Source: an uncultured Bacteroidota bacterium
Lineage (GTDB): Bacteria > Bacteroidota > Bacteroidia > Chitinophagales > Chitinophagaceae
Assembly (NCBI GenBank): GCA_903821975.1
Contig: CAIJNJ010000042.1
Coordinates: 1-34,692 of the forward strand
DNA: 34,692 nt
Direction of reading: 5' to 3'
Within the stretch, counting starts at the first letter, position 1. Every line of letters starts with the position of its first letter. A program made the translations under genes and the position numbers. This document shows positions 24,031-30,912 of the stretch, one piece after another. A model generated the notes under the pieces. The model did no database searches, was not told the origin of the DNA, and worked only from the letters and a program-made list of their open reading frames with translations.

Positions 24031-24110
24031 GGTTTTTGCAGGTTCGCCAATCTGATACCGATAGCTATCGGTAGGCATCCTCAAGGACGTAGTCGGAGAC
24101 TACGCCCAAC
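24031..24110. repeat. Long direct repeat, copy A
   Basis: About 75 bp: GTTTTTGCAGGTT, CCAATCTGATAC, the CGATAGCTATCGG palindrome, TAGGCAT, and the hairpin CGTAGTC-GGA-GACTACG (24088-24104). It matches copy B at 24782-24855 in the same order and orientation. Together they flank the 24133-24705 gene. Confidence 0.75.
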
Positions 24111-24132
24111 GAAACGTAAATCTTGGTATCAA

Positions 24133-24705
24133 TTATTCAGGCTTTGAATTCTTTAACTGTATCCGTAATCTTCTGATCTCTTTATGTTGGTTGCAATCAT
24201 ATTGATTTGCGTTTACAAAAACCCGGTCATTTATTATTGTCAAACTGTCTATCGCAAAACTATCCGGAATAAAATCTTCATTAGTAAATTGGTATCCGTT
24301 AGCATTGTAGGTAATTATGGCTTTATGTGGCTGAAAACAGTTACCACTTGAGTAGGGTGGTGTGATCCAGAATGTGACGATGGCATCCTGGCCATACTTG
24401 CCGCTTAAATGTGTAAAATAAAGGGTGTCAAAATCCACACACAAAATATTACCGTCTTTGATTTCTGAATTCGTCATGTCCGGTAATTTATCGCTGCTGC
24501 AATAGCCCTTTTTACGATAATAGGCATACACCAATTTCTTTGCAAGATTGAAAGTAAGCGAAGGTGCATGATGTGTTGATTTCCCAATACCACCTATAGA
24601 AATTACAGTGTCCACAACGGGCATCTTTGTTGAGATAATATTTTCCTGTGCGTGTATTGAACTACTTAATAATAGCAGGAACACAGTCAATAAGATATAC
24701 TTCAT
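24133..24705 (-). CDS. Secreted protein of unknown function between direct repeats
   Basis: 190 residues with a clear signal peptide (MKYILLTVFLLLLSSS, cut at IHA|QE). No known family is recognised. The mature part has four Cys (in KKGYCSSD, NILCVDF, SGNCFQP and QYDCNQH), which could form two disulfides, and ends in a basic Lys/Arg-rich tail. Four Cys in an exported protein fit periplasmic or surface location. The gene lies exactly between two copies of a 75-bp direct repeat, so it may have been carried in, or the repeats may have expanded around it. A TAnnTTTG box is at 24722-24729. Confidence 0.65.
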   Translation of the reverse strand: MKYILLTVFLLLLSSSIHAQENIISTKMPVVDTVISIGGIGKSTHHAPSLTFNLAKKLVYAYYRKKGYCSSDKLPDMTNSEIKDGNILCVDFDTLYFTHLSGKYGQDAIVTFWITPPYSSGNCFQPHKAIITYNANGYQFTNEDFIPDSFAIDSLTIINDRVFVNANQYDCNQHKEIRRLRIQLKNSKPE

Positions 24706-24721
24706 TTAATGAGGGTTGCTG

Positions 24722-24729
24722 CAAATATA
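24722..24729 (-). promoter_or_regulatory. Bacteroidota -7 box of the 24133-24705 gene
   Basis: The minus strand reads TATATTTG, an exact TAnnTTTG match ending 16 bp before the ATG. No matching -33 element is seen at the usual distance. Confidence 0.45.
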
Positions 24730-24781
24730 TTAATGTTCCCAATTGTAGTGACGCGCTTTTGAGGCTACGCCCAAAGGTAGT

Positions 24782-24855
24782 AGTTTTTGCAGGTTTACCA
24801 ATCTGATACGATAGCTATCGGTAGGCATTTTTCGGCTAGTCGGAGACTACGCGCA
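24782..24855. repeat. Long direct repeat, copy B
   Basis: Matches copy A (24031-24110) with a few substitutions and small gaps, including the CGATAGCTATCGG palindrome and the TAGTCGGAGACTACGC hairpin. The copies begin about 750 bp apart. Confidence 0.75.
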
Positions 24856-24861
24856 GAAGGC

Positions 24862-25332
24862 TTAACGGGAATTGATACGCTTGCCTTTAAATATCTGATG
24901 CTCTTTCGTATCATTTATCACTGCGTCAACATTTTGCTCGGAGAATAAACTATCATTCTTTTCAAACCGGAAATTTAACAACCAGACACTTCTTTTATTT
25001 GCCCCCCCTTGTTTATAAAAACTATGAGTATTTATTTTAAAAACGCTGAAAGTATGACTACAAATAAATTCACCATTAAGATAACTGTAGAATAAAGAAC
25101 GATTACAAAATTTAATCGAATCCTTATCTGTTCTTATTACTAGTATTGTATCAATAAAACTTGTGTCAACATTTGCAGGTAAAGCATTGTATTGCGTATA
25201 ACCTATATAACGTACTGTATCATTTATGTTTTTACCATAGTAATTTGCTTGATTTATTGAACTAGCGTCGGGGCTTGAGCACATAGAAAATAGTAGAGCA
25301 AACATCAACAAAAAGAAAGCTGTTTTTTTCAT
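24862..25332 (-). CDS. Small lipoprotein of unknown function
   Basis: 156 residues with lipobox LFSMC (Cys18), so probably anchored in the inner or outer membrane. No family is recognised. The mature protein is rich in Asn, Ser, Lys and aromatic residues, with two further Cys (in KFCNRS and GEFICSH) and a basic end. Its stop is 7 bp from direct repeat copy B. Like the 24133 gene it is AT-rich and lacks conserved motifs, so the two may belong to the same variable block. It starts 35 bp after the stop of the serine hydrolase gene, so co-transcription from upstream is possible. Confidence 0.6.
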   Translation of the reverse strand: MKKTAFFLLMFALLFSMCSSPDASSINQANYYGKNINDTVRYIGYTQYNALPANVDTSFIDTILVIRTDKDSIKFCNRSLFYSYLNGEFICSHTFSVFKINTHSFYKQGGANKRSVWLLNFRFEKNDSLFSEQNVDAVINDTKEHQIFKGKRINSR

Positions 25333-25367
25333 GATTTAGGGTTTAGCAGCTAACTGATCTTGAGGGT

Positions 25368-26567
25368 TTAATCTTCCGTATCAAAGCCATTAACAACGGG
25401 TACGCCTTTTACGATGCTGTATATGGCGGGCGCCTGGTGGTAAATGCTGTTGGTGAATTTATTACCGAGGACAATGATGGTCATGTTGTCTTTAATGAAG
25501 CGGTAGAAGGAAGTGTTGTTGCCATGCCACCAGCCATTGTGGTAAATGACCTTGTTGCCATTGGCATAGCAGAGCATGCGCCAGCCAAGTCCGTAGTTTT
25601 TTATACCGGGTTTCTCGAATGAGCAGGGGCCGTAAGCCAGTTCTATGGTCTCATTGCTGAGCAGTTTGTTCTGGTAAAAAGACTGGTCCCAGCGATACAT
25701 ATCTTCCGGGGTGCTGTAAATGCCTTTGTCGCCATAGATACCATCTGCAAACATATCGGGCTCGCGGCGCCAGTTAAACTTATAGCTGATAGCAGCCTCG
25801 GCAGGCAGCCCGGCGGCGGGGTTGTAAACGAACGTATGCGCCATGCCCAGCGGCTGGAAAATATATTTAGACATGAAGTAGCTGTAATTCATATCGGTAA
25901 CGCGCTCTATGACCATAGCAAGGATGGCGAAATTGGTATTGCAGTATTTGAAGCGGCTATTGGGCCGCGACTCCACTGCAGGCTTGTGCTGCACCATCAG
26001 GGCCAGCATGGCGGCATTGGTGATGGGTGTGGCGTTGTTCTTGTTATAGAGGGGCACCCAGCGCGTATAATCGGGCAGGCCGGAACGATGGTCGAGCAGC
26101 ATCTTTACAGTGATGTTGGGGTAGGGGAACTCATGTATATAGTGCTGCACAGTTTCGTCCAGGTCCAGGTATTTATGGTCGTAGAGGTATAAGATAGCAG
26201 CGCCGGTAAATGTCTTGGACACAGATGCGAGCTGGCATGATGAATTGACACCAAGCGGTATTTTCTGCTCTTTGTTGCTGTAACCAAAATAACGCTCGTA
26301 GATCACCTTGCCCTTGTTGGCTATAAGCACGCTGCCGTTGAAGCCTGCGCGCACCTGCTTGCGGTAGTATTCATCCAGCTGCGCGATGATGTTGCGGCTT
26401 TCGGGGCTGGTGGTATCGTAAGTAAAAGGGGCAACGGGCGCTTTAATGGGGGCTTCGTGAAATTTGCTGCTATTCGTGCGGGCCGAGGCGGGCTGGGTTT
26501 CTGAATGACAGGCGATCAATAAAATGGATAAAACGGTAACCAGTATATTAGAAGGTTTCAAACGCAT
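25368..26567 (-). CDS. Serine hydrolase lipoprotein, class C beta-lactamase/PBP-like
   Basis: 399 residues with lipobox LLIAC (Cys20). The catalytic domain (about 58-385) has the family motifs: S115-V-S-K118 (SxxK nucleophile and base) in CQLASVSKTFTG, Y208-C-N210 (YxN) and a late HNGWWHGN replacing the KTG box, as in D-aminopeptidase/esterase-like members. NGSVLIANKGKVIYERYFGY and LDHRSGLPDY are typical of the broad beta-lactamase-related family (EstB, PbpX, AmpC-like). It could hydrolyse a peptidoglycan peptide, an ester or a D-peptide at the envelope. True beta-lactamase activity is not implied. It lies 46 bp downstream of the acpH-like gene on the same strand. Confidence 0.85.
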   Translation of the reverse strand: MRLKPSNILVTVLSILLIACHSETQPASARTNSSKFHEAPIKAPVAPFTYDTTSPESRNIIAQLDEYYRKQVRAGFNGSVLIANKGKVIYERYFGYSNKEQKIPLGVNSSCQLASVSKTFTGAAILYLYDHKYLDLDETVQHYIHEFPYPNITVKMLLDHRSGLPDYTRWVPLYNKNNATPITNAAMLALMVQHKPAVESRPNSRFKYCNTNFAILAMVIERVTDMNYSYFMSKYIFQPLGMAHTFVYNPAAGLPAEAAISYKFNWRREPDMFADGIYGDKGIYSTPEDMYRWDQSFYQNKLLSNETIELAYGPCSFEKPGIKNYGLGWRMLCYANGNKVIYHNGWWHGNNTSFYRFIKDNMTIIVLGNKFTNSIYHQAPAIYSIVKGVPVVNGFDTED

Positions 26568-26613
26568 ATTTTCTCTTTACAGTACGGCAATTTAATGTTT
26601 CTGCAATAGTAGT

Positions 26614-27201
26614 TTAATTAGTTAATTCAATTTTAACAAATCCGATCATATCATCAATTAATTCATAATAGCATTGGTTGAGCTGGTAATAGTTGGTAAC
26701 AAATGTTTCGTATGCTTTTTCTATGGGCGGCATATGCTTCGCCCTGCGTGCCAGGCCGTTCAGCGCCCGCTCCATACCCTTTAATGTGCGGTAATTATAC
26801 AGCCAGTTATGTTCTCTCATATACGGGAAGTAGGCCGCGAAATCGGGCGGAAAATATTTTGCGTTCTGCTCTAATTGTTGATAACACGTAAGGGTAAACT
26901 GCAGCAGGGCTTCCTGCGTGGAAAAATACTTAGGGTCGCTGGCGAGGTAGTGGTCGAAAAGGGTATCCATTATAGCGCCTGCATATAGCCGGTAATCTGT
27001 ACGGAACAGCAGCTTGGCGCGCTGTGTAGCAGGGTGGGTATCGGCATAGGCATCTATTTTGCGGTGCAGCATCACCCCTTTTTTTATTTCATCCGGGTAC
27101 TGCTCCAAAGCTACTTTGCCCTTAACATGATCTCCTATCATATTGCCGGTAAGTATATCTCCATTGCCAAACGAAAGGAACGCATGCCCCAGGTAATTCA
27201 T
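26614..27201 (-). CDS. acpH: Acyl carrier protein phosphodiesterase
   Basis: 195 residues, close to E. coli AcpH. Family signatures are present: MNYLGHAFLSFGNGDILTGNMIGD at the start (split across positions 1-24), MLHRKIDAYADTHPA and YAGAIMDTLFDHYLA, whose His/Asp residues form the HD-like metal site. The enzyme removes 4'-phosphopantetheine from acyl carrier protein, returning it to the apo form. Cytoplasmic. The start is supported by the conserved N-terminus. The next gene on the strand, a serine hydrolase, follows after 46 bp. Confidence 0.9.
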   Translation of the reverse strand: MNYLGHAFLSFGNGDILTGNMIGDHVKGKVALEQYPDEIKKGVMLHRKIDAYADTHPATQRAKLLFRTDYRLYAGAIMDTLFDHYLASDPKYFSTQEALLQFTLTCYQQLEQNAKYFPPDFAAYFPYMREHNWLYNYRTLKGMERALNGLARRAKHMPPIEKAYETFVTNYYQLNQCYYELIDDMIGFVKIELTN

Positions 27202-27301
27202 AGCTGCAATTTACGGGTAAATGTGAGAATATGAATGTTGGTAAATGGTATAGCAGGTAATAGTGCTCCTATGTAAAATAAATCGTAACTTTAAGGGTCA
27301 T

Positions 27302-27309
27302 TAATTTTG
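27302..27309 (+). promoter_or_regulatory. Bacteroidota -7 box directly before the HicB-like gene
   Basis: TAATTTTG matches TAnnTTTG and ends only 8 bp before ATG 27318, so the mRNA would have a very short leader or none. No -33 TTG is seen. Confidence 0.45.
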
Positions 27310-27317
27310 AGAAAAAA

Positions 27318-27680
27318 ATGATCATCACAACTGATACAAAAGGGAAAGCGTCGAAAATTGTTTCTGAAATATTCAAGGACAACGATGCAACATTATCTCT
27401 TAAATTTTCCAGATTGGAATCGGGCAACAACGTTTATCTTTTCAGGTATCCTGTTTTATTTCAAATATCACAGGAAGGAGATGGAACTATAATAGAAAAT
27501 GAGCAGTTAGATATTTTTGCGGCAGGCAAATCAATAGCTGAAGCCAAAAGCGAATTGTCATATCAATTTGACCATACTTATAAAAGGCTGAATGAATTGA
27601 AGGACGCGCAGTTAAGCCCCAAACTTCTATTGGCAAAAGAGTATTTTAATTTTATTATTAAAGCAGTAAGTAATAAATAA
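27318..27680 (+). CDS. HicB-like antitoxin candidate
   Basis: 120 residues. A beta-rich first part with FRYPVLFQISQEGDGTIIE is followed by IFAAGKSIAEAKSEL, which resembles the HicB core where a short beta hairpin precedes a helix that labels substrate-like sequences. The C-terminal third is helical (DHTYKRLNELKD and LLLAKEYFNFIIK) with no clear HTH or RHH. The next frame, in the same reading frame after one TAA, resembles HicA, so the pair looks like a toxin-antitoxin operon with the antitoxin first. Known HicB proteins bind HicA and block its mRNA cleavage. Similarity is by pattern only, and a solo ORF with another role is possible. Confidence 0.6.
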   Translation: MIITTDTKGKASKIVSEIFKDNDATLSLKFSRLESGNNVYLFRYPVLFQISQEGDGTIIENEQLDIFAAGKSIAEAKSELSYQFDHTYKRLNELKDAQLSPKLLLAKEYFNFIIKAVSNK

Positions 27681-27962
27681 ATATCATCTCTGCCTGCTAA
27701 AAAAGTAATTGCAAGTTTACTTAAAAAAGGTTTTATAGCAAGTGATAGCCACCATCATTATTTTGAGTTTTGGTACAACGGCCAGTTAGTTTCCAGAACT
27801 TATACCAGCCATAGCGGGGGCGATATTGATGACTACCTGATAAGCGCCATGAGAAAGCAATGTTGCATGGACAAAACGTTTTTTATAGACTTTGTGAAAT
27901 GTACCAAATCTGAGGAAGATTACATCAAGGTGCTAATAGATCAAAAGCTTATCATTTTATAG
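27681..27962 (+). CDS. HicA-like toxin frame without a standard start codon
   Basis: A 93-codon frame follows the antitoxin stop at once. It reads SSLPAKKVIASLLKKGF, then SDSHHHYFEFWYNGQLVSRT, SHSGGDIDDYLISAMRKQ and a helical C-terminus. This fits the HicA double-stranded RNA-binding-like fold with its His in the HHHYF segment; the long form with a SEEDYIKVLIDQ tail is seen in some archaeal and bacterial relatives. The first in-frame ATG is deep in the protein, and only ATA (27681) or CTG (27690) stand where a start is expected. It either uses a rare start, depends on re-initiation or read-through from the antitoxin, or has been inactivated by a small change. It ends 2 bp before the convergent FUSC stop. 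Confidence 0.55.
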   Translation: MSSLPAKKVIASLLKKGFIASDSHHHYFEFWYNGQLVSRTYTSHSGGDIDDYLISAMRKQCCMDKTFFIDFVKCTKSEEDYIKVLIDQKLIIL

Positions 27963-27964
27963 GC

Positions 27965-30118
27965 TCACATTATTTTCTCAAGGTCTTCCTGCATAGCTTT
28001 CAGCTCGATGGCACATTTTTCCAAAGAGACCATTTGCGCATCATTGAGCTGGAATGGTGTGGCCCTGTTTTCGTTATATTCGGTGATCTTAAGTTGCATA
28101 TCAGGGTTAAGGCCCGGGAGTTGCTTCATTATCGTATTGAACAAGCCAAGACATTCATTGATCCTTTTTTGCTGTGCGGGGTCGGCAACAATGGCTTGCG
28201 TGGCTTTCTTCTCGTCCTGCTCCAGGTGTATATTATTAAGGTCGCGGGTGATGCGCACATTGTAGGTGATGAGATCGTAGTATACCACCGACTTCTCCTT
28301 GCCGGGATCTTCCATATACCGGTTGAAGGAATCGAAAACGTTACTGTTCTTTGATTCGGATATTCTTTTATACCGCGTCCAGGTTGTGGTGCGCTGCTCG
28401 GAATAAAAGGTACAGATAAAATAATCGTAATTGCTCTGTATAGCATCGGCAAGATGCGAGGGCAGCCACTTTTTATCCCATGTAGGCAGCAGTGCAAATC
28501 CCGAGACCACCGCAAGCAATGCGCCGCCTATTGTACAGAGCGCCCTTGTGACCATAAGGGTATCGTTATATGCCAGCTCTATGTTGAACAGCAATACAAG
28601 ATTGAGTGTGATGACAAAGACGGCAATGGCATACTTCTTCTTGATATAGTATACCATAAGCACGAACGTAAGGAACAAGATGGCTTCCTTGATATGCAGC
28701 CCTGCGGGAAGGTGCAGCAACAAACTGCCCGTGATGCCACCGAGTAATGTACCGATGACACGGTCGCGCGCTTTTTGGAAGGTAGCACCGAAATAAGGCT
28801 GTATCACGATCATGACACTGAACGGCAGCCAGTAGCCGTGGTCTATGTGGAACCATTTGTATAAGAACAGGGCCACGGTAGCAGCGATAGCCGAGCGCAG
28901 CGCATAGCGCGTGGTATGCGAACTGGTATTGAACAACACACGCAGGCTGCTGAACAGGTACTTGGGCCGCAGCACAAAAATTGTTTTCAGGAAGGAGTAA
29001 GACCTATACACCGGTATGTCTTTTCCCATTTGGTCTATACGCAGTATTGCATTTTCCAGAAGGCGCACGGTGCGGTCTGTGAGTTGCAATATCCTGTAAA
29101 TGGCGCGTACCTGGTTTTCGCCGGCAGGTAAGGGATACTGGCGTATGAGCATGGTGAGCTTTTTAAGCCGGTTGATGTGCGATACCGCGAGCAGCTTTTC
29201 TTCGGGTTTCAGCGTAATTACAAATACGGAGATACGGTTTACCGCTTCCTTCATGGCGCTGAAGAGGGTAGCGGCTTTTACACGCAGGGCTTCGTCCAGT
29301 TCACGGATGGAGATGTGCTCCATCTCGTCGCCCATAGCTATGACATTCACAGCTACAAGGCCGGCGGTTTTGCGTAACAGGGCCAACTGGTACTGCTGCT
29401 TGTCTTTGGCATCTACCTGGTGGGCCATACGGCCGTAGAACTCGTATGAGTTGTCGATGGCAGTGCGCACATCTTTTTCTTTAACGAGGATGTCTTCTGC
29501 AAACTCTTTCCTGCTTTTATCGGTGCCGCCACGCGAGATGGTAGTTACCAGCAAGCCTATGGAGCGCCAGATGAGCGCTATCTGTCGCCTGAAAGGCTCT
29601 TCAGCAGGCATTAATAAAGAGGCGAACAAGCCCACGATCACCGGCCACGCTGCACCTATGGCTACCAGTACCAGCCGGTGCTCTATAGCAGGCATGCCCT
29701 TACCCGGGAAGGCATTGCTGAGAATGAACATCATGTACACGCATATAGCGAGTCCGCTGGCCCGGTCACCAATGTTCTTTAACAGCGTAGCGATATAACC
29801 CGCAACGAACATGCTCACCACACTCAGCCATACATTATTGCCGGTTACCGTTCCCAGCGTGGAGAACAACATGGCCAGCACCGCACCCGATAATAGTGTG
29901 CGCACGCGCCATGCGAAGGAGCCTTTCATCTCTACCCATGATACAGCCTCTGCAGTAAGTGTTATCCATAATGCATCGCCAAGCCTGTTGGTAGCAAGGC
30001 CCCATATTACCGGTAAAGTACCGGATAAGGCCATGCGCACGCCCCAGCTGATGAGCGGCTCGAAGCTCTCATTTTGCATGAGCCGGTTTATGCGCTTATA
30101 TGACCGGAGGTAGGACAA
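27965..30118 (-). CDS. FUSC-family membrane protein
   Basis: 717 residues from a TTG at 30118; an ATG at 30079 is an alternative start. Two membrane halves can be seen: helices at about 28-175 (from WGVRMALSGTLPVIWGL on) and at about 405-540 (ATVALFLYKWFHIDHGYWLPFS and later), each with a FUSC-type block; the second contains VIQPYFGATFQKARDRVIGTLLGG, the family signature. A soluble helical region lies between, and a long soluble tail follows. Related to YccS/YhfK and AaeB proteins. Members are inner-membrane proteins linked to efflux of aromatic acids or to fusaric-acid resistance; no MFP or OMF partner is present here, so the substrate is unknown. Confidence 0.85.
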   Translation of the reverse strand: MSYLRSYKRINRLMQNESFEPLISWGVRMALSGTLPVIWGLATNRLGDALWITLTAEAVSWVEMKGSFAWRVRTLLSGAVLAMLFSTLGTVTGNNVWLSVVSMFVAGYIATLLKNIGDRASGLAICVYMMFILSNAFPGKGMPAIEHRLVLVAIGAAWPVIVGLFASLLMPAEEPFRRQIALIWRSIGLLVTTISRGGTDKSRKEFAEDILVKEKDVRTAIDNSYEFYGRMAHQVDAKDKQQYQLALLRKTAGLVAVNVIAMGDEMEHISIRELDEALRVKAATLFSAMKEAVNRISVFVITLKPEEKLLAVSHINRLKKLTMLIRQYPLPAGENQVRAIYRILQLTDRTVRLLENAILRIDQMGKDIPVYRSYSFLKTIFVLRPKYLFSSLRVLFNTSSHTTRYALRSAIAATVALFLYKWFHIDHGYWLPFSVMIVIQPYFGATFQKARDRVIGTLLGGITGSLLLHLPAGLHIKEAILFLTFVLMVYYIKKKYAIAVFVITLNLVLLFNIELAYNDTLMVTRALCTIGGALLAVVSGFALLPTWDKKWLPSHLADAIQSNYDYFICTFYSEQRTTTWTRYKRISESKNSNVFDSFNRYMEDPGKEKSVVYYDLITYNVRITRDLNNIHLEQDEKKATQAIVADPAQQKRINECLGLFNTIMKQLPGLNPDMQLKITEYNENRATPFQLNDAQMVSLEKCAIELKAMQEDLEKIM

Positions 30119-30123
30119 TGTTT

Positions 30124-30222
30124 AGTTGAATGGTTGATAAGTTGATAAGAGATAAGTTGAATGGTTGATAAGAGATAAGTTGATAAGTTGAATGGTTGAT
30201 TGGTTGATAAGTGATGGGTTGA
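30124..30222. repeat. Degenerate tandem array of GTTGATAAG/GTTGAATG units
   Basis: Units of 8-9 bp (GTTGATAAG, AGATAAGTT, GTTGAATG) repeat about ten times between the FUSC start and the TlpA-like stop. Same class as the arrays near 240, 1122 and 7579. Confidence 0.75.
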
Positions 30223-30225
30223 AGT

Positions 30226-30285
30226 GCATTGAGCCATTAAGCCATTTTGTTATTGAGCCATTACCATCATTGAGCCATTACATTA
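30226..30285. repeat. ATTGAGCCATTA repeat running into the tlpA-like 3' end
   Basis: CATTGAGCCATTA, AAGCCATT, TATTGAGCCATTA and CATTGAGCCATTA follow each other. The last copy supplies the stop codon and last residues (VMAQ) of the TlpA-like gene. Confidence 0.7.
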
Positions 30286-30746
30286 TCAACAATTTTACTT
30301 ATTTGCTTTGTGGTGATGGTGCCTTCAATGAATTTTTTGAATTGCTTGCTGGTAGAAACAATAACGGTGGCGGGAATCGAGCCCTGCCATGAATCGTCGA
30401 TCTTGGGGATGAATGTATTTGGGTTTGTTTCTGAGAGCCAAACGACTTCGGGGGTGATGTTCTTCTTTTTCAGGAACCCTTCCAGCTTGAAGGTATTATC
30501 ACCTTTAAAATCAAGGCTGACGAGCAATACTTTTACCGGCATATTTGCATACTTCACTTGCAATGTATTGAACTCGGGCAGCTCAGCAACACATGGGGCG
30601 CACCATGTAGCCCAGAAGTTGATGATATACAGGGTGTCTTTTGACGAGGTGCGGTGTATGATATCGTCAGCGGTGTACTGGGCAATTTGTGCTTTTGCCG
30701 TAATGGTGCAGGTGATAATTGTAATGAGAAGAATGAATTTTTTCAT
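30267..30746 (-). CDS. TlpA/ResA-like exported thioredoxin
   Basis: 159 residues from ATG 30746; the frame opens earlier at 30803, but the signal peptide MKKFILLITIITCTITAKA|Q starts here. A thioredoxin-like domain covers about 27-155 with INFWATWCAPCVAELPEF (C49-A-P-C52), the VLLVSLDFKGD stretch and SIPATVIV with the cis-Pro. It would reduce disulfides in periplasmic proteins, in the style of TlpA/ResA, which serve cytochrome c maturation in other bacteria; the role here is not shown. The C-terminal tail (IVDNVMAQ) is partly coded by an intergenic repeat, so the true end may have been moved. Confidence 0.85.
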   Translation of the reverse strand: MKKFILLITIITCTITAKAQIAQYTADDIIHRTSSKDTLYIINFWATWCAPCVAELPEFNTLQVKYANMPVKVLLVSLDFKGDNTFKLEGFLKKKNITPEVVWLSETNPNTFIPKIDDSWQGSIPATVIVSTSKQFKKFIEGTITTKQISKIVDNVMAQ

Positions 30747-30897
30747 GGATGGCTGAAATTGGAATGGGTAAATGTATGAAGGAATGGCCATCGGGAAAGG
30801 CATCCATGTTTGTATATCGTCATATTTTAAAATTACAAAAACTTGCGGATTCGGCGGATAGTAGTAGCATATAGCCCGTTTTTTTAGGTTTTTATAT

Positions 30898-30905
30898 TAA
30901 GTTTG
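30898..30905 (+). promoter_or_regulatory. Bacteroidota -7 box directly before the carboxylase gene
   Basis: TAAGTTTG matches TAnnTTTG and ends 7 bp before ATG 30913, which suggests a leaderless or nearly leaderless mRNA. The region 19-21 bp upstream is T-rich without a clear TTG. Confidence 0.45.
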
Positions 30906-30912
30906 TTCCCTT

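Larger units (their letters stand above)
23192..24132. other. Gene-poor, repeat-rich region after porV
   Basis: 940 bp without a convincing intact gene. It holds a CCCCC-TAC-AGGGGG hairpin (about 23200-23215), the porV terminator, a CGCAAAGGCGCA-type repeat interrupted by a CCTGCC palindrome (about 23333-23375), a broken small frame (23401-23665), a second CGCAAAGG repeat (about 23738-23775), CGATAGCTATCG palindromes at 23999 and 24057, and copy A of a long direct repeat. Open frames here are shadows of these repeats. Confidence 0.7.

Noticed and set aside
23881-24084. 67-codon open frame on the minus strand
   Set aside because: Shadow of the same repeats on the other strand; no protein-like conservation pattern.
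23935-24147. 70-codon open frame on the plus strand
   Set aside because: It reads through palindromic repeats (PIAIGI, SRRLRPT peptides), and its frame exists only because of them.
30124-30222. Possible CRISPR array or origin iterons
   Set aside because: Units are 8-9 bp, directly abutting and degenerate; there are no spacers, no cas genes and no initiator gene nearby.
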